From positions 5,890,001 to 5,954,000 of the forward strand of contig NZ_RKQF01000001.1 of NCBI RefSeq assembly GCF_003814875.1: DNA of 64,000 nucleotides. Direction: 5' to 3'. This document shows positions 54,064 to 62,561 of the stretch, piece by piece; the stretch's first letter is position 1, and the number at the start of each line of letters is the position of its first letter. This DNA comes from Streptomyces sp. Ag109_O5-1 (GTDB taxonomy: Bacteria; Actinomycetota; Actinomycetes; Streptomycetales; Streptomycetaceae). The notes under the pieces were generated by a model. It was not told the origin of the DNA, did not search any database, and saw nothing but the letters and a program-made list of their open reading frames with translations. The position numbers and the translations under genes were made by a program.

Positions 54064-54137
54064 TGGAGCGGGTGACGAGAATCGAACTCGCGCTCTCAGC
54101 TTGGGAAGCTGATGTTCTACCATTAAACTACACCCGC
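54064..54137 (-). tRNA. tRNA-Gly (anticodon CCC)
   Basis: The minus strand folds into a full cloverleaf: acceptor GCGGGTG (54131-54137) pairing with CACCCGC (54068-54074), the D-arm GTTTAATGGTAGAAC, anticodon arm TCAGC-TTCCCAA-GCTGA with anticodon CCC, and T-arm GCGAGTTCGATTCTCGT. The CCA end is encoded (54064-54066). It decodes GGG. Its 3' half is the part repeated at 23009-23051 and 28179-28222, so this gene is a likely integration target. Confidence 0.95.
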
Positions 54138-54419
54138 GTAAGACGCCGAGCTTGTCGGTGTCTGAATGCTCGCTCACTGTACCCCATCGCGGACCTCCGG
54201 CGCTCAGAGCCTGGGGTTCGTGTGCGTTTCAGGGGCCGACAGGGGGCGGGATCCGGCTGCGGGCGGCCGGAGTTGGGGCGTACGGTGGGGGTGTGGGAGA
54301 GGGTCCGGGCGGGACGGAGTGCCGCCTGGAGAGCCGTCCCTTTGATCCCGTAATGTGGCTTTCCGTCGTCACGGCAGTAAGCCCGACGCGGCTCCTGGGG
54401 AAGGGACTTAAGGGACTTG

Positions 54420-54578
54420 ATGGAACGCACCGTCGTCCGCTGTGCCGAAGGGCACGTGTTCAGCACCGCTTCGTTCCCGATGCAGCAGGCCGAGCGGCTC
54501 GGCCCCGGCCGGCTCGTCCGGTGTCCTAAGTGCGCCCGGTTGCGCAGCGCCGTACCGGTCACGCTCGAAAGGCAGTAG
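54420..54578 (+). CDS. Small zinc-ribbon protein
   Basis: A 52-residue ORF beginning MERTVVRCAEGHVFSTASF. It holds four candidate zinc ligands: Cys8 and His12 (RCAEGH) and a CxxC pair (VRCPKCARLR). It lies directly upstream of dcd with a ribosome-binding-like AAGGGACTT before the ATG. Small zinc ribbons of this kind are conserved in Streptomyces beside dcd, which argues for a real gene. Function is unknown. Confidence 0.75.
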   Translation: MERTVVRCAEGHVFSTASFPMQQAERLGPGRLVRCPKCARLRSAVPVTLERQ

Positions 54579-54662
54579 CGGCACAGGAAGAACTGCAGTA
54601 ACACAGGCGCGTGGACTCGTGGTGGTTTTCACGGGTCCGCGCGCCTTGCGTATCCTCGGGAC

Positions 54663-55238
54663 GTGCTTCTCTCAGACAAGGACATCCGGGCCGAGATCGA
54701 TGCCGGGCGGGTACGGATCGATCCCTACGACGAAACCATGGTGCAACCGTCGAGCATCGACGTACGGCTGGACCGGTTCTTCCGGGTGTTCGAGAACCAC
54801 CGGTACCCGCATATCGACCCCTCCGTCGAGCAGCCGGACCTCACCCGGCTCGTGGAGCCCGAGGGCGACGAGCCCTTCATCCTCCACCCCGGTGAGTTCG
54901 TGCTCGCCTCGACGTACGAGGTCATCACCCTGCCCGATGATCTTGCGTCGCGGCTGGAGGGGAAGTCCTCGCTGGGGCGGCTCGGGCTCGTCACCCACTC
55001 CACCGCCGGGTTCATCGACCCGGGGTTCAGCGGGCACGTCACCCTGGAGCTGTCCAACCTCGCGACCCTCCCGATCAAGCTGTGGCCGGGTATGAAGATC
55101 GGGCAGCTGTGCATGTTCCGGCTCTCCTCCCCCGCCGAGCACTCCTACGGCAGCGAGCGCTACGGCTCCCGTTACCAGGGGCAGCGCGGTCCCACCGCCT
55201 CCCGCTCCTACCTCAATTTCCATCGGACGCAGGTGTGA
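54663..55238 (+). CDS. dcd: dCTP deaminase
   Basis: A 191-residue enzyme of the Dcd family. It starts [20 protein letters not shown] and contains [24 protein letters not shown], the catalytic-site [20 protein letters not shown] (with the conserved Glu just before it in LEGKSS) and the C-terminal [18 protein letters not shown]. Length and motifs fit dCTP deaminases of actinobacteria, which in some cases are bifunctional and yield dUMP directly. It provides the dUMP pool for thymidylate synthesis. The GTG at 54663 is the family start. The phosphoribosyltransferase gene follows after 10 bases, so the two are likely an operon. Confidence 0.97.
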   Translation: MLLSDKDIRAEIDAGRVRIDPYDETMVQPSSIDVRLDRFFRVFENHRYPHIDPSVEQPDLTRLVEPEGDEPFILHPGEFVLASTYEVITLPDDLASRLEGKSSLGRLGLVTHSTAGFIDPGFSGHVTLELSNLATLPIKLWPGMKIGQLCMFRLSSPAEHSYGSERYGSRYQGQRGPTASRSYLNFHRTQV

Positions 55239-55248
55239 GGCGCCGGGT

Positions 55249-55755
55249 ATGAGCAGCGGAAGTGACGCTCGGGAGAACCTCACCTACGAGCAGTTCGGCG
55301 TGGCCGTGCGCGAGCTCGCCCAGACCATCGCCGACGACGGGTTCGAGCCCGACATAGTGCTGAGCATCGCCCGTGGCGGGGTCTTCGTCGCCGGTGGGCT
55401 CGCCTATGCCCTCGACTGCAAGAACCTGCATCTGGTCAACGTGGAGTTCTATACGGGGGTGGGGACGACCCTCGAGATGCCCGTCATGCTCGCCCCCGTC
55501 CCCAACGCCATCGACTTCAGCGACAAGAAGGTCCTGATCACGGACGACGTCGCCGACACCGGCAAGACGCTGAAGCTGGTCCGCGACTTCTGCCTCGACA
55601 CCGTCGCCGAGGTCCGCTCCGCAGTGATCTACGAGAAGTCCCACTCCCTCGTGAAGTGCGAGTACGTGTGGAAGCGGACGGACGACTGGATCAACTTCCC
55701 GTGGAGCGTCGAGCAGCCCGTGGTGAAGAGGGCCGGGCAGGTTCTGGACGCGTGA
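55249..55755 (+). CDS. Phosphoribosyltransferase
   Basis: A 168-residue type I phosphoribosyltransferase. The PRPP-binding motif is VLITDDVADTGKTLKLV (about residues 96-112), and the N-terminal loop SIARGGVFVAGGLAYAL fits purine salvage enzymes. Hood residues in the C-terminus include WINFPWS. It probably recycles a purine or xanthine base; the exact base cannot be told. It follows dcd with a 10-base gap, and a strong terminator comes after it, so both act in nucleotide metabolism. Confidence 0.9.
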   Translation: MSSGSDARENLTYEQFGVAVRELAQTIADDGFEPDIVLSIARGGVFVAGGLAYALDCKNLHLVNVEFYTGVGTTLEMPVMLAPVPNAIDFSDKKVLITDDVADTGKTLKLVRDFCLDTVAEVRSAVIYEKSHSLVKCEYVWKRTDDWINFPWSVEQPVVKRAGQVLDA

Positions 55756-55788
55756 GGTGTGCGGGCGGCGAAGGTCCGTGCTGATCGG

Positions 55789-55824
55789 AGAAGGGCCCCC
55801 GGCTGTCTCGCCGGGGGCCCTTCT
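55789..55824. terminator. Strong bidirectional hairpin terminator
   Basis: A perfect 15-bp stem (55789-55803 with 55810-55824) with a 6-base loop, between the rightward phosphoribosyltransferase gene and the leftward Yip1-family gene. Confidence 0.85.
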
Positions 55825-55851
55825 CGTACGGACCGTGTGTGCCGGTGGCCT

Positions 55852-56799
55852 CTAGAACGTGCCGAGCTTCACGATCGACAGCAGTGCGATCAGCTGGATC
55901 GCCGACGCGCCCAGGGCCTTCGGCCACGGCAGGTCGTGGGACCTGCTCACCATCAGGGTGAGCAGCGCGCCCGCGCCGACCCAGGTGGCCCAGCCGAGGA
56001 GCTGGACGAAGCCCGCGTCGCCGCCGAAGAACATCGCGAACAGGAGGCGGGGGGCGTCGGTGACCGACATGATCAGCATGGAGAGGCCGACCGTCGGCTG
56101 CCAGGCGCCGTCGCCGCCCAGCTGGCGGGCCAGGGTGTGGGTCACCACGCCGAGGACGAAGGACATGACCACCACCGCGACCGCGGTCACCAGGACGATC
56201 GGGACCGCGTTGGAGAGTGTGGCGTTTATCGCGTCCGAGCGGGCGCCGTCGAAGCCGAAGACCGCGAGCAGGCCGTAGAGGAAGGTCACGATGAGGGCGG
56301 GGGCCCACATCGAGTAGTCCCGCATCTGGAGGAAGGTCTGGTTGGGGGCCAGGACGATGCCCCGCAGCAGGTCCTTCCAGTGCAGACGCGGGCCGATCGG
56401 GCCGGACGGCGCCGCCGAACCGGCGTGGTAGGTCGCGCCCTGCGTGTAGGCGCCGGCCTCGTCGACCGAGAAGGCCTGGGTGTGGCCCGGCTGGTTCGCC
56501 GCGTACGGGTCGGGGGCGGCACCGTAGCCGCCGTAGCCGTTGTCGTCGCCGAAGTACTCCGGGCCGTCGCCGCCGGGCTGTGTCCGGCCCTGGTGTCCGC
56601 CGCGCACCTGCGCCTGCGGCCAGCCGGGCCCGCCCCCGTTCTGCGGGTACGGCCGCGGAGCCGACGGGTGTCCGTACGACGGCCCCGGCTGCCCCCCGTA
56701 GCTCTGGGGCGGCGCCTGCTGCCCGTACGCGGGTTGTTGCGGTCGCGCTTGCGGGGCACGGTTGTCCCGGCCGCCGCGTCCGATCCTGAATCCAGCCAC
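55852..56799 (-). CDS. Yip1-family membrane protein
   Basis: A 315-residue protein. The N-terminal half (about residues 1-130) is a Pro/Gly/Gln/Tyr-rich disordered region (QQPAYGQQAPPQSYGGQPGP). The C-terminal half has a conserved LHWKDLLRGIVLAPNQTFLQ and five hydrophobic segments (MWAPALIVTFLYGLLAVFGF through IQLIALLSIVKL), as in bacterial Yip1-domain proteins. Such proteins sit in the membrane; their role in bacteria is unclear. The GTG at 56799 is the likely start (VAGFRIGRGGRDN), with GAGGAC in front. It is alone between two terminator or intergenic regions. Confidence 0.8.
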   Translation of the reverse strand: MAGFRIGRGGRDNRAPQARPQQPAYGQQAPPQSYGGQPGPSYGHPSAPRPYPQNGGGPGWPQAQVRGGHQGRTQPGGDGPEYFGDDNGYGGYGAAPDPYAANQPGHTQAFSVDEAGAYTQGATYHAGSAAPSGPIGPRLHWKDLLRGIVLAPNQTFLQMRDYSMWAPALIVTFLYGLLAVFGFDGARSDAINATLSNAVPIVLVTAVAVVVMSFVLGVVTHTLARQLGGDGAWQPTVGLSMLIMSVTDAPRLLFAMFFGGDAGFVQLLGWATWVGAGALLTLMVSRSHDLPWPKALGASAIQLIALLSIVKLGTF

Positions 56800-56936
56800 G
56801 TCCTCGAACGTACCCGGTCCGGAAGAAGCGTGTGCGGGCTCGGCCGTCGGAGCCCGCCATTGCGGCAGAGCTGTGACATCCCCTAAGGGAGGCCCAGGGG
56901 GAGAAATCCAGGAGGTTCCGGGGGGTCCGGACGGGC

Positions 56937-58412
56937 CTACTGCCCGAACGCGGAACCCAGCAGCGCTCCCGTCCCCGACACGCCCACCGACGTGGCTCCG
57001 AAGCTCACCACGCCCGTCGTCGTCAGGCCCGAGGACGAGCCGCGCAGGCTCCATACGGCGCCCCGCCCGCCGTTCTCATGCTGCGCGCCGACCGCCAGAT
57101 CGGCCCGGTGGTCGCCGTTGAGGTCGGCCAGCCGGACGGCGGAGCCGAAGAGGTCGGTGTTTTCGTCGCTGTCGGGGACGCCGGGCGTGTTCTGGGTGTA
57201 ACGCGTCGCGCCCACGCCCGTCAGACCGGCGGCGGAGCCGCGCAGCAGCGTCACGGTGCCGGCCTGCCGGACGGCGCCGACCGCCTCGTGGGGCGCACCG
57301 ACCGCCACGTCCGCGTATCCGTCACCGTTGACGTCGGCGACGGAGAGGGAGTCGCCGAACCAGTTTTGCCCCACGCTGCTGCCGGGGACGCCCGGGCTGT
57401 CCTGGGTGATCGTCGCCTGGGGTGTGGTGCTCACGCCGTCCGGGCCGCCCAGGTAGGCGCGGACCGAGCCGCCGTCGGCGCCGGTGACGTCTCCCGGGGT
57501 GACGGACACGATGAGGTCGTCGTGTCCGTCGCCGTTCACATCGCCCACGGCGACCTGGTGCCGGCCGCCGGTGGGCAGCACCCGCTCGAACTCGGGCGTG
57601 GGGGACGCACCCTGGTAGACGATGTTCCCGGAGACCGTCGGCGACGAGTTCCACGAGTCGTACGTGCCGTTGATCACCAGGTCGTCGATGCCGTCGCCGT
57701 TGAAGTCGCCGGCGGCCAGGGAACAGGCGCCGCCGCCGCAGGCGACGCCGGACACGCCGCCGTCCTCCAGATCGGTGTCGAGCCAGGTGCGGGATGCGGC
57801 CCCCCCGGTCCTGGTGAAGCCGCCCCTGAAGATCTGTACGTCCGAACCGGTGCTGCCGACGGCCAGGTCGGCCCGGCCGTCCCCGGTGAAGTCGCCGACG
57901 GCCAGGGAGCGGCCGAAGTAGTCGTGGGACGTGCGGTCCGGGTCGGCGACGGCACGGCCTCCGCTCAGGCCGTTCTTGCCGCCCCAGACGATCACCACGG
58001 CACCGCCGTAGGCGTCGTCGCCGTGGCGCTCGGCGCTGACGACCAGGTCGGCGTACCCGTCCCGGTTGAGGTCCCCGAAGGCGAGCGCCGAGCCGAACCC
58101 TCCGTCGGTCTGCGCCGTGCCCGGGATCCCCGCCGAGTCCTGAGTGACGACCGTACGGTTCGACGCCTTGATGCCGGACTTGGAGCCGTAGCTGACGACC
58201 ACCGCACCGGCCCGCGCCTTGCCGCCGACTGTGGCGCCCGGCGCCGCGGTGACGAGGTCGCGGTAGCCGTCGCCGTTGAAGTCGTCGGCGTACTTGGCGG
58301 GGGCGGCGGACGCGGCGGAGGCGGTGGTGACGGGCAGGGCGGTGAGCAGGCCGGTGGTGAGGGCCGCGGCGAGGAGCAGGGTGCAGGGGCGAAGGCGAGT
58401 GCGGGTGCGCAA
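56937..58412 (-). CDS. Secreted FG-GAP repeat protein (copy 1)
   Basis: A 491-residue exported protein. The signal peptide (RLRPCTLLLAAALTTGLLTA, cleaved near ASA) precedes about seven FG-GAP/VCBS repeats of an integrin-alpha-like propeller, each with a calcium-binding loop such as DFNGDGYRDLVTAAPG, DLNRDGYADLVVSAERHG, DFTGDGRADLAVGS and DVNGDGYADVAVGAPH. No catalytic domain is visible. The TTG start at 58412 has AGGAG eight bases upstream. A close relative follows on the same strand (58480-59961, upstream). The role may be adhesion or binding of glycans or proteins outside the cell. Confidence 0.88.
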   Translation of the reverse strand: MRTRTRLRPCTLLLAAALTTGLLTALPVTTASAASAAPAKYADDFNGDGYRDLVTAAPGATVGGKARAGAVVVSYGSKSGIKASNRTVVTQDSAGIPGTAQTDGGFGSALAFGDLNRDGYADLVVSAERHGDDAYGGAVVIVWGGKNGLSGGRAVADPDRTSHDYFGRSLAVGDFTGDGRADLAVGSTGSDVQIFRGGFTRTGGAASRTWLDTDLEDGGVSGVACGGGACSLAAGDFNGDGIDDLVINGTYDSWNSSPTVSGNIVYQGASPTPEFERVLPTGGRHQVAVGDVNGDGHDDLIVSVTPGDVTGADGGSVRAYLGGPDGVSTTPQATITQDSPGVPGSSVGQNWFGDSLSVADVNGDGYADVAVGAPHEAVGAVRQAGTVTLLRGSAAGLTGVGATRYTQNTPGVPDSDENTDLFGSAVRLADLNGDHRADLAVGAQHENGGRGAVWSLRGSSSGLTTTGVVSFGATSVGVSGTGALLGSAFGQ

Positions 58413-58479
58413 GGCGGTGACTCCTTTGACGGGCCGGGCGCGTGCGGGACGCGCCCGGCCGGTTGCGTTCAGATACCCG

Positions 58480-59961
58480 TCAGCTGCCGAAGACCGAGCC
58501 GAACTGCGGGGTGCCCGTCGTCGACACGCCCACGTTGTTCGGGGCGATGGCCCGGGAACCGGTCGCGGTGATCTTCGAGCCGTTGGACGGCAGGTAGGTC
58601 ACCGAGCCGTCGCCGCCGTTCTCGTACGAGCCGACGACCAGGTCGGCCTTGCCGTCGCCGTTGACGTCGTCGAGCTTGACGTCGGTGCCGAAGAGGTCGT
58701 TCTTCTCGTCGTCGCCGGGGACGCCGGCCGTGCTCTGGGCGAAGGACTGGGCGCCGGAGGCGAGGTTGATGCCGGTCTTGGAGCCGTAGAGGACGGTGAC
58801 CTGGCCGGTGTTGGTGTGGCTGCCGATGTCCTCGCCGGGCGTGGAGACGACCAGGTCGGCGTAGCCGTCGCCGTTGACGTCACCGAGGTCGAGGTCCCAG
58901 CCGAAGCCGTCGCCCGTCTCCGAGGCGCCGGGGACGTTGGAGGTGTTCTGGTTGAACATGGTGACCTTGGCCGGGCCGGAGGCGCTGCCGTAGGTGACGG
59001 CCACCCGGCCGCCCTTGGCGGAGTCCGGGACGGTGGTGCCGTTGGAGGTGTTGTCCCAGTCGGCGCCGCTGACGATGTCGCCGAAGCCGTCGCCGTTGAT
59101 GTCGCCGATACCCGTGACGATGCCGCTCTTCAGCGTCTTCACGCCGGTGGCGGTCAGGCCGTTCGCGGTGCCCGGCAGCCAGTAGTTGGTGTTCCACTGG
59201 TAGCTGGTCTTCGTCTCGAACCCGTCGACGACCAGGTCGCTGCGGCCGTCGCCGTTGACGTCACCGGCGGTGAGGTGCAGCGGGCCGTACGCCGACGAGC
59301 TGTTGCCCGCACGGATCGGCGCCTTGACGGTGTACCGGCCGCCGGGCGTGCCGTTGCTCGCGATGCCGCCCTTGAGCACCCACAGCGTGGCGGAGGAGCT
59401 GCCGACGGCCAGGTCGGCCTTGCCGTCGCCGTCGAAGTCACCGGCGGCCAGGCTCAGCCCCCAGTTGTCGTGCGAGGACGGGGCCGGGTCCTTGAGATCG
59501 ACGCCCTTCCCGGTGAGGCCGCTCTTGGAACCCCAGAGCAGCGTGACGGTGCCGCCGTCGGTGTCGGTGCCGACCTTGTCGTACGGCGCGGAGACCGCGA
59601 GGTCGTCGTAGCCGTCGCCGTTGAAGTCGGCGTACGCCATGTCGTAGCCGAACTCGTCGCCGGCCGCGGCGGTGCCGGGGACGCCGGCGCTGTTCTGGCT
59701 GAGGGCGGTGTGCTTGGCGGCGGTGAGGCCGGTGGCCTTCGAGCCGTAGAGGGCGACGATCTGGCCGGCGTTCTTGTGGCCGCTGACGTAGGCGGTGGCC
59801 GCCGAGGTGGCGATGTCGCCGATGCCGTCGCCGTTGAAGTCGGCCTGAGCGACCTTGACGGAGTCCGCGGCCGACGCCGAGGCGGCCGAGAACGTGAGCA
59901 GCCCGCCCGTCAGCGCGGCCGCGGTGGCCGTCGCGAGAGCGAGTCGCGGGAACGTGTGCAT
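58480..59961 (-). CDS. Secreted FG-GAP repeat protein (copy 2)
   Basis: A 493-residue exported paralogue of the downstream gene, with signal peptide MHTFPRLALATATAAALTGG and repeated calcium loops (DFNGDGIGDIATSAAT, DFNGDGYDDLAVSAPY, DFDGDGKADLAVGS, DINGDGFGDIVSGAD). Repeats make a seven-bladed propeller. The ATG at 59961 has AGGAGA upstream. The gap to the next copy is only 67 bases, so the two are probably one transcript and came from a tandem duplication. Ligand unknown. Confidence 0.9.
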   Translation of the reverse strand: MHTFPRLALATATAAALTGGLLTFSAASASAADSVKVAQADFNGDGIGDIATSAATAYVSGHKNAGQIVALYGSKATGLTAAKHTALSQNSAGVPGTAAAGDEFGYDMAYADFNGDGYDDLAVSAPYDKVGTDTDGGTVTLLWGSKSGLTGKGVDLKDPAPSSHDNWGLSLAAGDFDGDGKADLAVGSSSATLWVLKGGIASNGTPGGRYTVKAPIRAGNSSSAYGPLHLTAGDVNGDGRSDLVVDGFETKTSYQWNTNYWLPGTANGLTATGVKTLKSGIVTGIGDINGDGFGDIVSGADWDNTSNGTTVPDSAKGGRVAVTYGSASGPAKVTMFNQNTSNVPGASETGDGFGWDLDLGDVNGDGYADLVVSTPGEDIGSHTNTGQVTVLYGSKTGINLASGAQSFAQSTAGVPGDDEKNDLFGTDVKLDDVNGDGKADLVVGSYENGGDGSVTYLPSNGSKITATGSRAIAPNNVGVSTTGTPQFGSVFGS

Positions 59962-60148
59962 GCGGGTGGTCTCCTGCGGCATGCGGGGGGCCGTCCGCAC
60001 CGGGCGGACGTCCGGAGTCATTGGATGTCCGGCGATCAAGAGACCAACGTCAACCGGTAAAGGTTGTACGTGAGTTCGAGAATTCGATGAGATCACCGGG
60101 GTATGCGGCTGCGACTCGCCGGGGCCTCGGGCGCCGCCGGTGCAGGGC

Positions 60149-60213
60149 GGGCCCATGAGGTGACGGGTCCATGAGGGCGACGGGCCCATGAGGGCGACGG
60201 GTCCATGAGCGCC
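60149..60213 (+). repeat. Four tandem copies of a 16-17 base unit
   Basis: Copies at 60149-60164, 60165-60181, 60182-60198 and a partial one from 60199 share the core GGG(C/T)CCATGAGGG. The last contains an ATG at 60205 that would encode MSAVKIYAATVPAER. This resembles the N-terminus of monooxygenase-like proteins such as the fragment at 63301, so the array may sit at the edge of a degraded gene. Confidence 0.6.
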
Positions 60214-60249
60214 GTGAAGATCTATGCAGCGACCGTGCCCGCGGAGCGC

Positions 60250-60280
60250 TTGACCTTACCCTTGAGGGCAAGGTTTAGCG
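60250..60280 (+). promoter_or_regulatory. MerR-type promoter/operator
   Basis: TTGACC (60250-60255) and TTAGCG (60275-60280) are spaced 19 bases apart, the stretched spacing of MerR-controlled promoters. Between them lies the dyad ACCTTACCC (60253-60261) ... GGGCAAGGT (60266-60274). It ends 18 bases before the MerR-peroxiredoxin start, so the fusion protein probably controls its own gene. Confidence 0.75.
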
Positions 60281-60298
60281 TTCTTCGAGGTGAGGGGT

Positions 60299-61255
60299 AT
60301 GCGGATCGGGGAGCTGGCTCGGCGAGCCGGTGTGACGACCAAGGCGGTGCGCTACTACGAGTCGCTCGGGCTGCTCGCTCCGGCGCGGCTGGGCAACGGC
60401 TATCGGGACTACGACGAGCACGACGTACGGCTGACCCAGGAGATCCGGGCGCTGGGCCGCCTCGGCATCCCTGTCGAGGCGACGCGGCCGTTCCTGGAAT
60501 GCCTGGCCCTGGGACACCGGCACGCGGACGACTGCCCGGCCGCGCTGGCCGGGTACCGGGACGCCATCAACGAGCTCACGCAGCGGATCGAGGGCCTCAC
60601 CGCCCGCCGGGCGGTGCTCGTGGCGCACCTGCACGAGGCCGCCCACCGCAACAGCCACCGCTCACCGGCCGCCGAAGGAGAGGAACCGATGACCGACTAC
60701 ACGAGCCTGCCTGCCGACCTGCCCGTTCCCGAGGACGACGGCGCCGCCGCCCACCTGCCCGGAACCGGAATGCCGCAGCTGGAACTCCGGGCCACCGACG
60801 GCGCGACGGTCGGCCTCGATGCGCTGGGTGCAGGTCGCACGGTGCTCTACATCTACCCGCTGACGGGCCGTCCCGGCGTCGATCTGCCCGAGGGCTGGGA
60901 CGCCATCCCCGGCGCCCGTGGCTGCACCCCCGAGACATGCGGCTTCCGCGACCACCACCAGGATCTGCTCGCGGCCGGCGCGGCCCGGGTGTACGGCCTC
61001 TCCAGCCAGGACAGCGACTACCAGCGTGAGGTCACCGAGCGGCTCCGCCTGCCGTTCCGGATGCTTTCCGACCCGGCCCGAAGCGTGGCTCGGGCACTGG
61101 AACTGCCCACGTTCACCGTCGGCGGGCTGACGCTGTACAAACGGCTCACGCTGATCGTCAGGAACAACGTGATCGAGCACGTGTTCTACCCGATCTTCCC
61201 GCCGGACAGGCACGCCGGCCAGGTCCTGGCCTGGCTGGGGGACAACGCCCTGTAA
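60299..61255 (+). CDS. MerR regulator-peroxiredoxin fusion protein
   Basis: A 318-residue fusion. The N-terminal MerR part (about residues 1-120) starts MRIGELARRAGVTTKAVRYY with helix-turn-helix and wing (GLLAPARLGNGYRDYDEHDV), followed by the dimerisation coil, which contains Cys residues in ECLALGHRHADDC. The C-terminal peroxiredoxin part (about 150-318) is of the PrxQ/BCP type: TDGATVGLDALGAGRTVLYI, the redox pair Cys209-x4-Cys214 in ARGCTPETCGFRD, and VYGLSSQDSDYQREV. One chain could both sense peroxide through its own reduction chemistry and switch transcription. The promoter upstream is MerR-type. The ATG at 60299 is preceded by GAGGTGAGGGG. Confidence 0.93.
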   Translation: MRIGELARRAGVTTKAVRYYESLGLLAPARLGNGYRDYDEHDVRLTQEIRALGRLGIPVEATRPFLECLALGHRHADDCPAALAGYRDAINELTQRIEGLTARRAVLVAHLHEAAHRNSHRSPAAEGEEPMTDYTSLPADLPVPEDDGAAAHLPGTGMPQLELRATDGATVGLDALGAGRTVLYIYPLTGRPGVDLPEGWDAIPGARGCTPETCGFRDHHQDLLAAGAARVYGLSSQDSDYQREVTERLRLPFRMLSDPARSVARALELPTFTVGGLTLYKRLTLIVRNNVIEHVFYPIFPPDRHAGQVLAWLGDNAL

Positions 61256-61270
61256 CCCTGTAGAGCGGCC

Positions 61271-61894
61271 TCAGACGTGGAGCTCCTGTGGAAAGCCGGT
61301 CCAGCGGAGCTCGGTGGGGAGGTGGCCGGTGTCGTTGAAGAGGAGGAGCGCCGGCGGGCGGTCGGGTGCGTAGCGGATGACGGTCAGGGCCGCGTTGGCG
61401 TGATTGATACCCAGCCATCGCCACTTCGGCGCGGCGAGGGCGGCTCGGACGAGCCAGCCGACGAGGAAGTTGTGGGTGACGACAAGCTCGTGGCGCGGTT
61501 CGTCGCCGGCGACGGGTCCGGTGAAATCCGCGAGCGCCGCCGCCGCGAGCCCGGGGCCCTGTTCGCGTTCCTCGGCCGTGAACTGGTCCAGGAACTTGAT
61601 CCAGGCGTCGGCCGCCTCCGGCGGCAGTTCCTCGCGTGCCGGCAGGTAGGGGATGTAGTCGCCGGCCGCTTCAGAGTGATGGCGCGGGACACCGTCGAGC
61701 TGTTCACCGATCAGCCGGGCGGTCTGTTCGGCACGGGCGAGCGGACCGTGGTGGATCGCCGCCAGCGGGACCCCACGGAGCCGCTCCCCCAGCAGGACGG
61801 CCTGGCGGCGGCCCGCAGCGGTCAGTTCGCTCTCGTCCGGCGACGCCTCGGCGTGACGGGCGAGATAGAGATAGCGGGCGGCCGTACCGGTCAT
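61271..61894 (-). CDS. Histidine phosphatase-family protein
   Basis: A 207-residue phosphoglycerate-mutase-like phosphatase. The catalytic RHG-type motif is LYLARHAEASPDE (R-H), and the second catalytic His is in ELVVTHNFLVGWL, with GPLARAEQTARLIGEQL as a conserved helix. The usual third residue of the triad (RHG) is Ala here (RHA), which occurs in the family. It probably hydrolyses a phosphate ester. It is convergent to the MerR-peroxiredoxin gene with a 15-base gap. The ATG at 61894 has AAGGACG upstream. Confidence 0.88.
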   Translation of the reverse strand: MTGTAARYLYLARHAEASPDESELTAAGRRQAVLLGERLRGVPLAAIHHGPLARAEQTARLIGEQLDGVPRHHSEAAGDYIPYLPAREELPPEAADAWIKFLDQFTAEEREQGPGLAAAALADFTGPVAGDEPRHELVVTHNFLVGWLVRAALAAPKWRWLGINHANAALTVIRYAPDRPPALLLFNDTGHLPTELRWTGFPQELHV

Positions 61895-62208
61895 GGGCGC
61901 GTCCTTCAGTGGAGTCGAGGTTGCGGACTCATGGAGGGACACCGACCCGCGCGGACCGGTTCCGCGAAGGATGGAGTCGTACGACCACGGTTCCATCGAT
62001 GCCCGGGCCGACCGCGAGAGGGCGGCCGTTCCTGTCGGCCGGCCGGAACAGTCGGCCGAACTCCCGCTTCTCATCGGTGAGTTGCGCGGGCGTCACACCC
62101 TCTCGGCCCAACCGCAAGGCGCTGCAGCGCCCGGCCCGTCTCCGGCGGACGCCGTTCGAACCGGACACCCGGGTTGAGGCCGGTCAGGGACCGGCTGGGA
62201 GCCGGGTC
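61895..62208. other. Region between phosphatase and truncated hydrolase
   Basis: About 310 bases with no assured gene. On the minus strand the sequence TDEKREFGRLFRPADRNGRP looks protein-like but has no recognised family. It probably contains the promoter of the histidine phosphatase gene. Confidence 0.3.
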
Positions 62209-62385
62209 GTACGGGCCCGGCGTGCCGCCGAACCCCGGCAGATCGGGGGCGACGATGTGCAAGTCGTCGGACAGGGCTGTCAGTTGATGCCGACACATCC
62301 GGCCGCCTTGCCCGGCACCGTGCACCAGGACCAGCGCCGGATGCTCTGTGCTGCCGGCCTTCAGAACATGCGTCCTCACGGTCAC
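62209..62385 (-). pseudogene. 5' fragment of an alpha/beta hydrolase
   Basis: The frame reads HVLKAGSTEHPALVLVHGAG, then QLTALSDDLHIVAPDLPGFG and GTPGPYD. This is the N-terminal third of an alpha/beta hydrolase (the LVHGAGQGG oxyanion turn). The nucleophile elbow and the rest are absent, so the gene is truncated after 'PGPY'. Confidence 0.7.
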
Positions 62386-62561
62386 AAGATGGCAGCCGCA
62401 CACGCGCCGGACCAGCCGACAGCACATGCCATCAGTCGAACACGGCCACGGGGGCTACGGCAGTGTCCCGAAAACCCGGTCACCCGTGCCCATGGGGCCG
62501 ATCGAGCCGGTGGGCCGTGCCGTGGACGGCCCAGCCTTCTCACCGGGCGGGGGAGGGCCGG

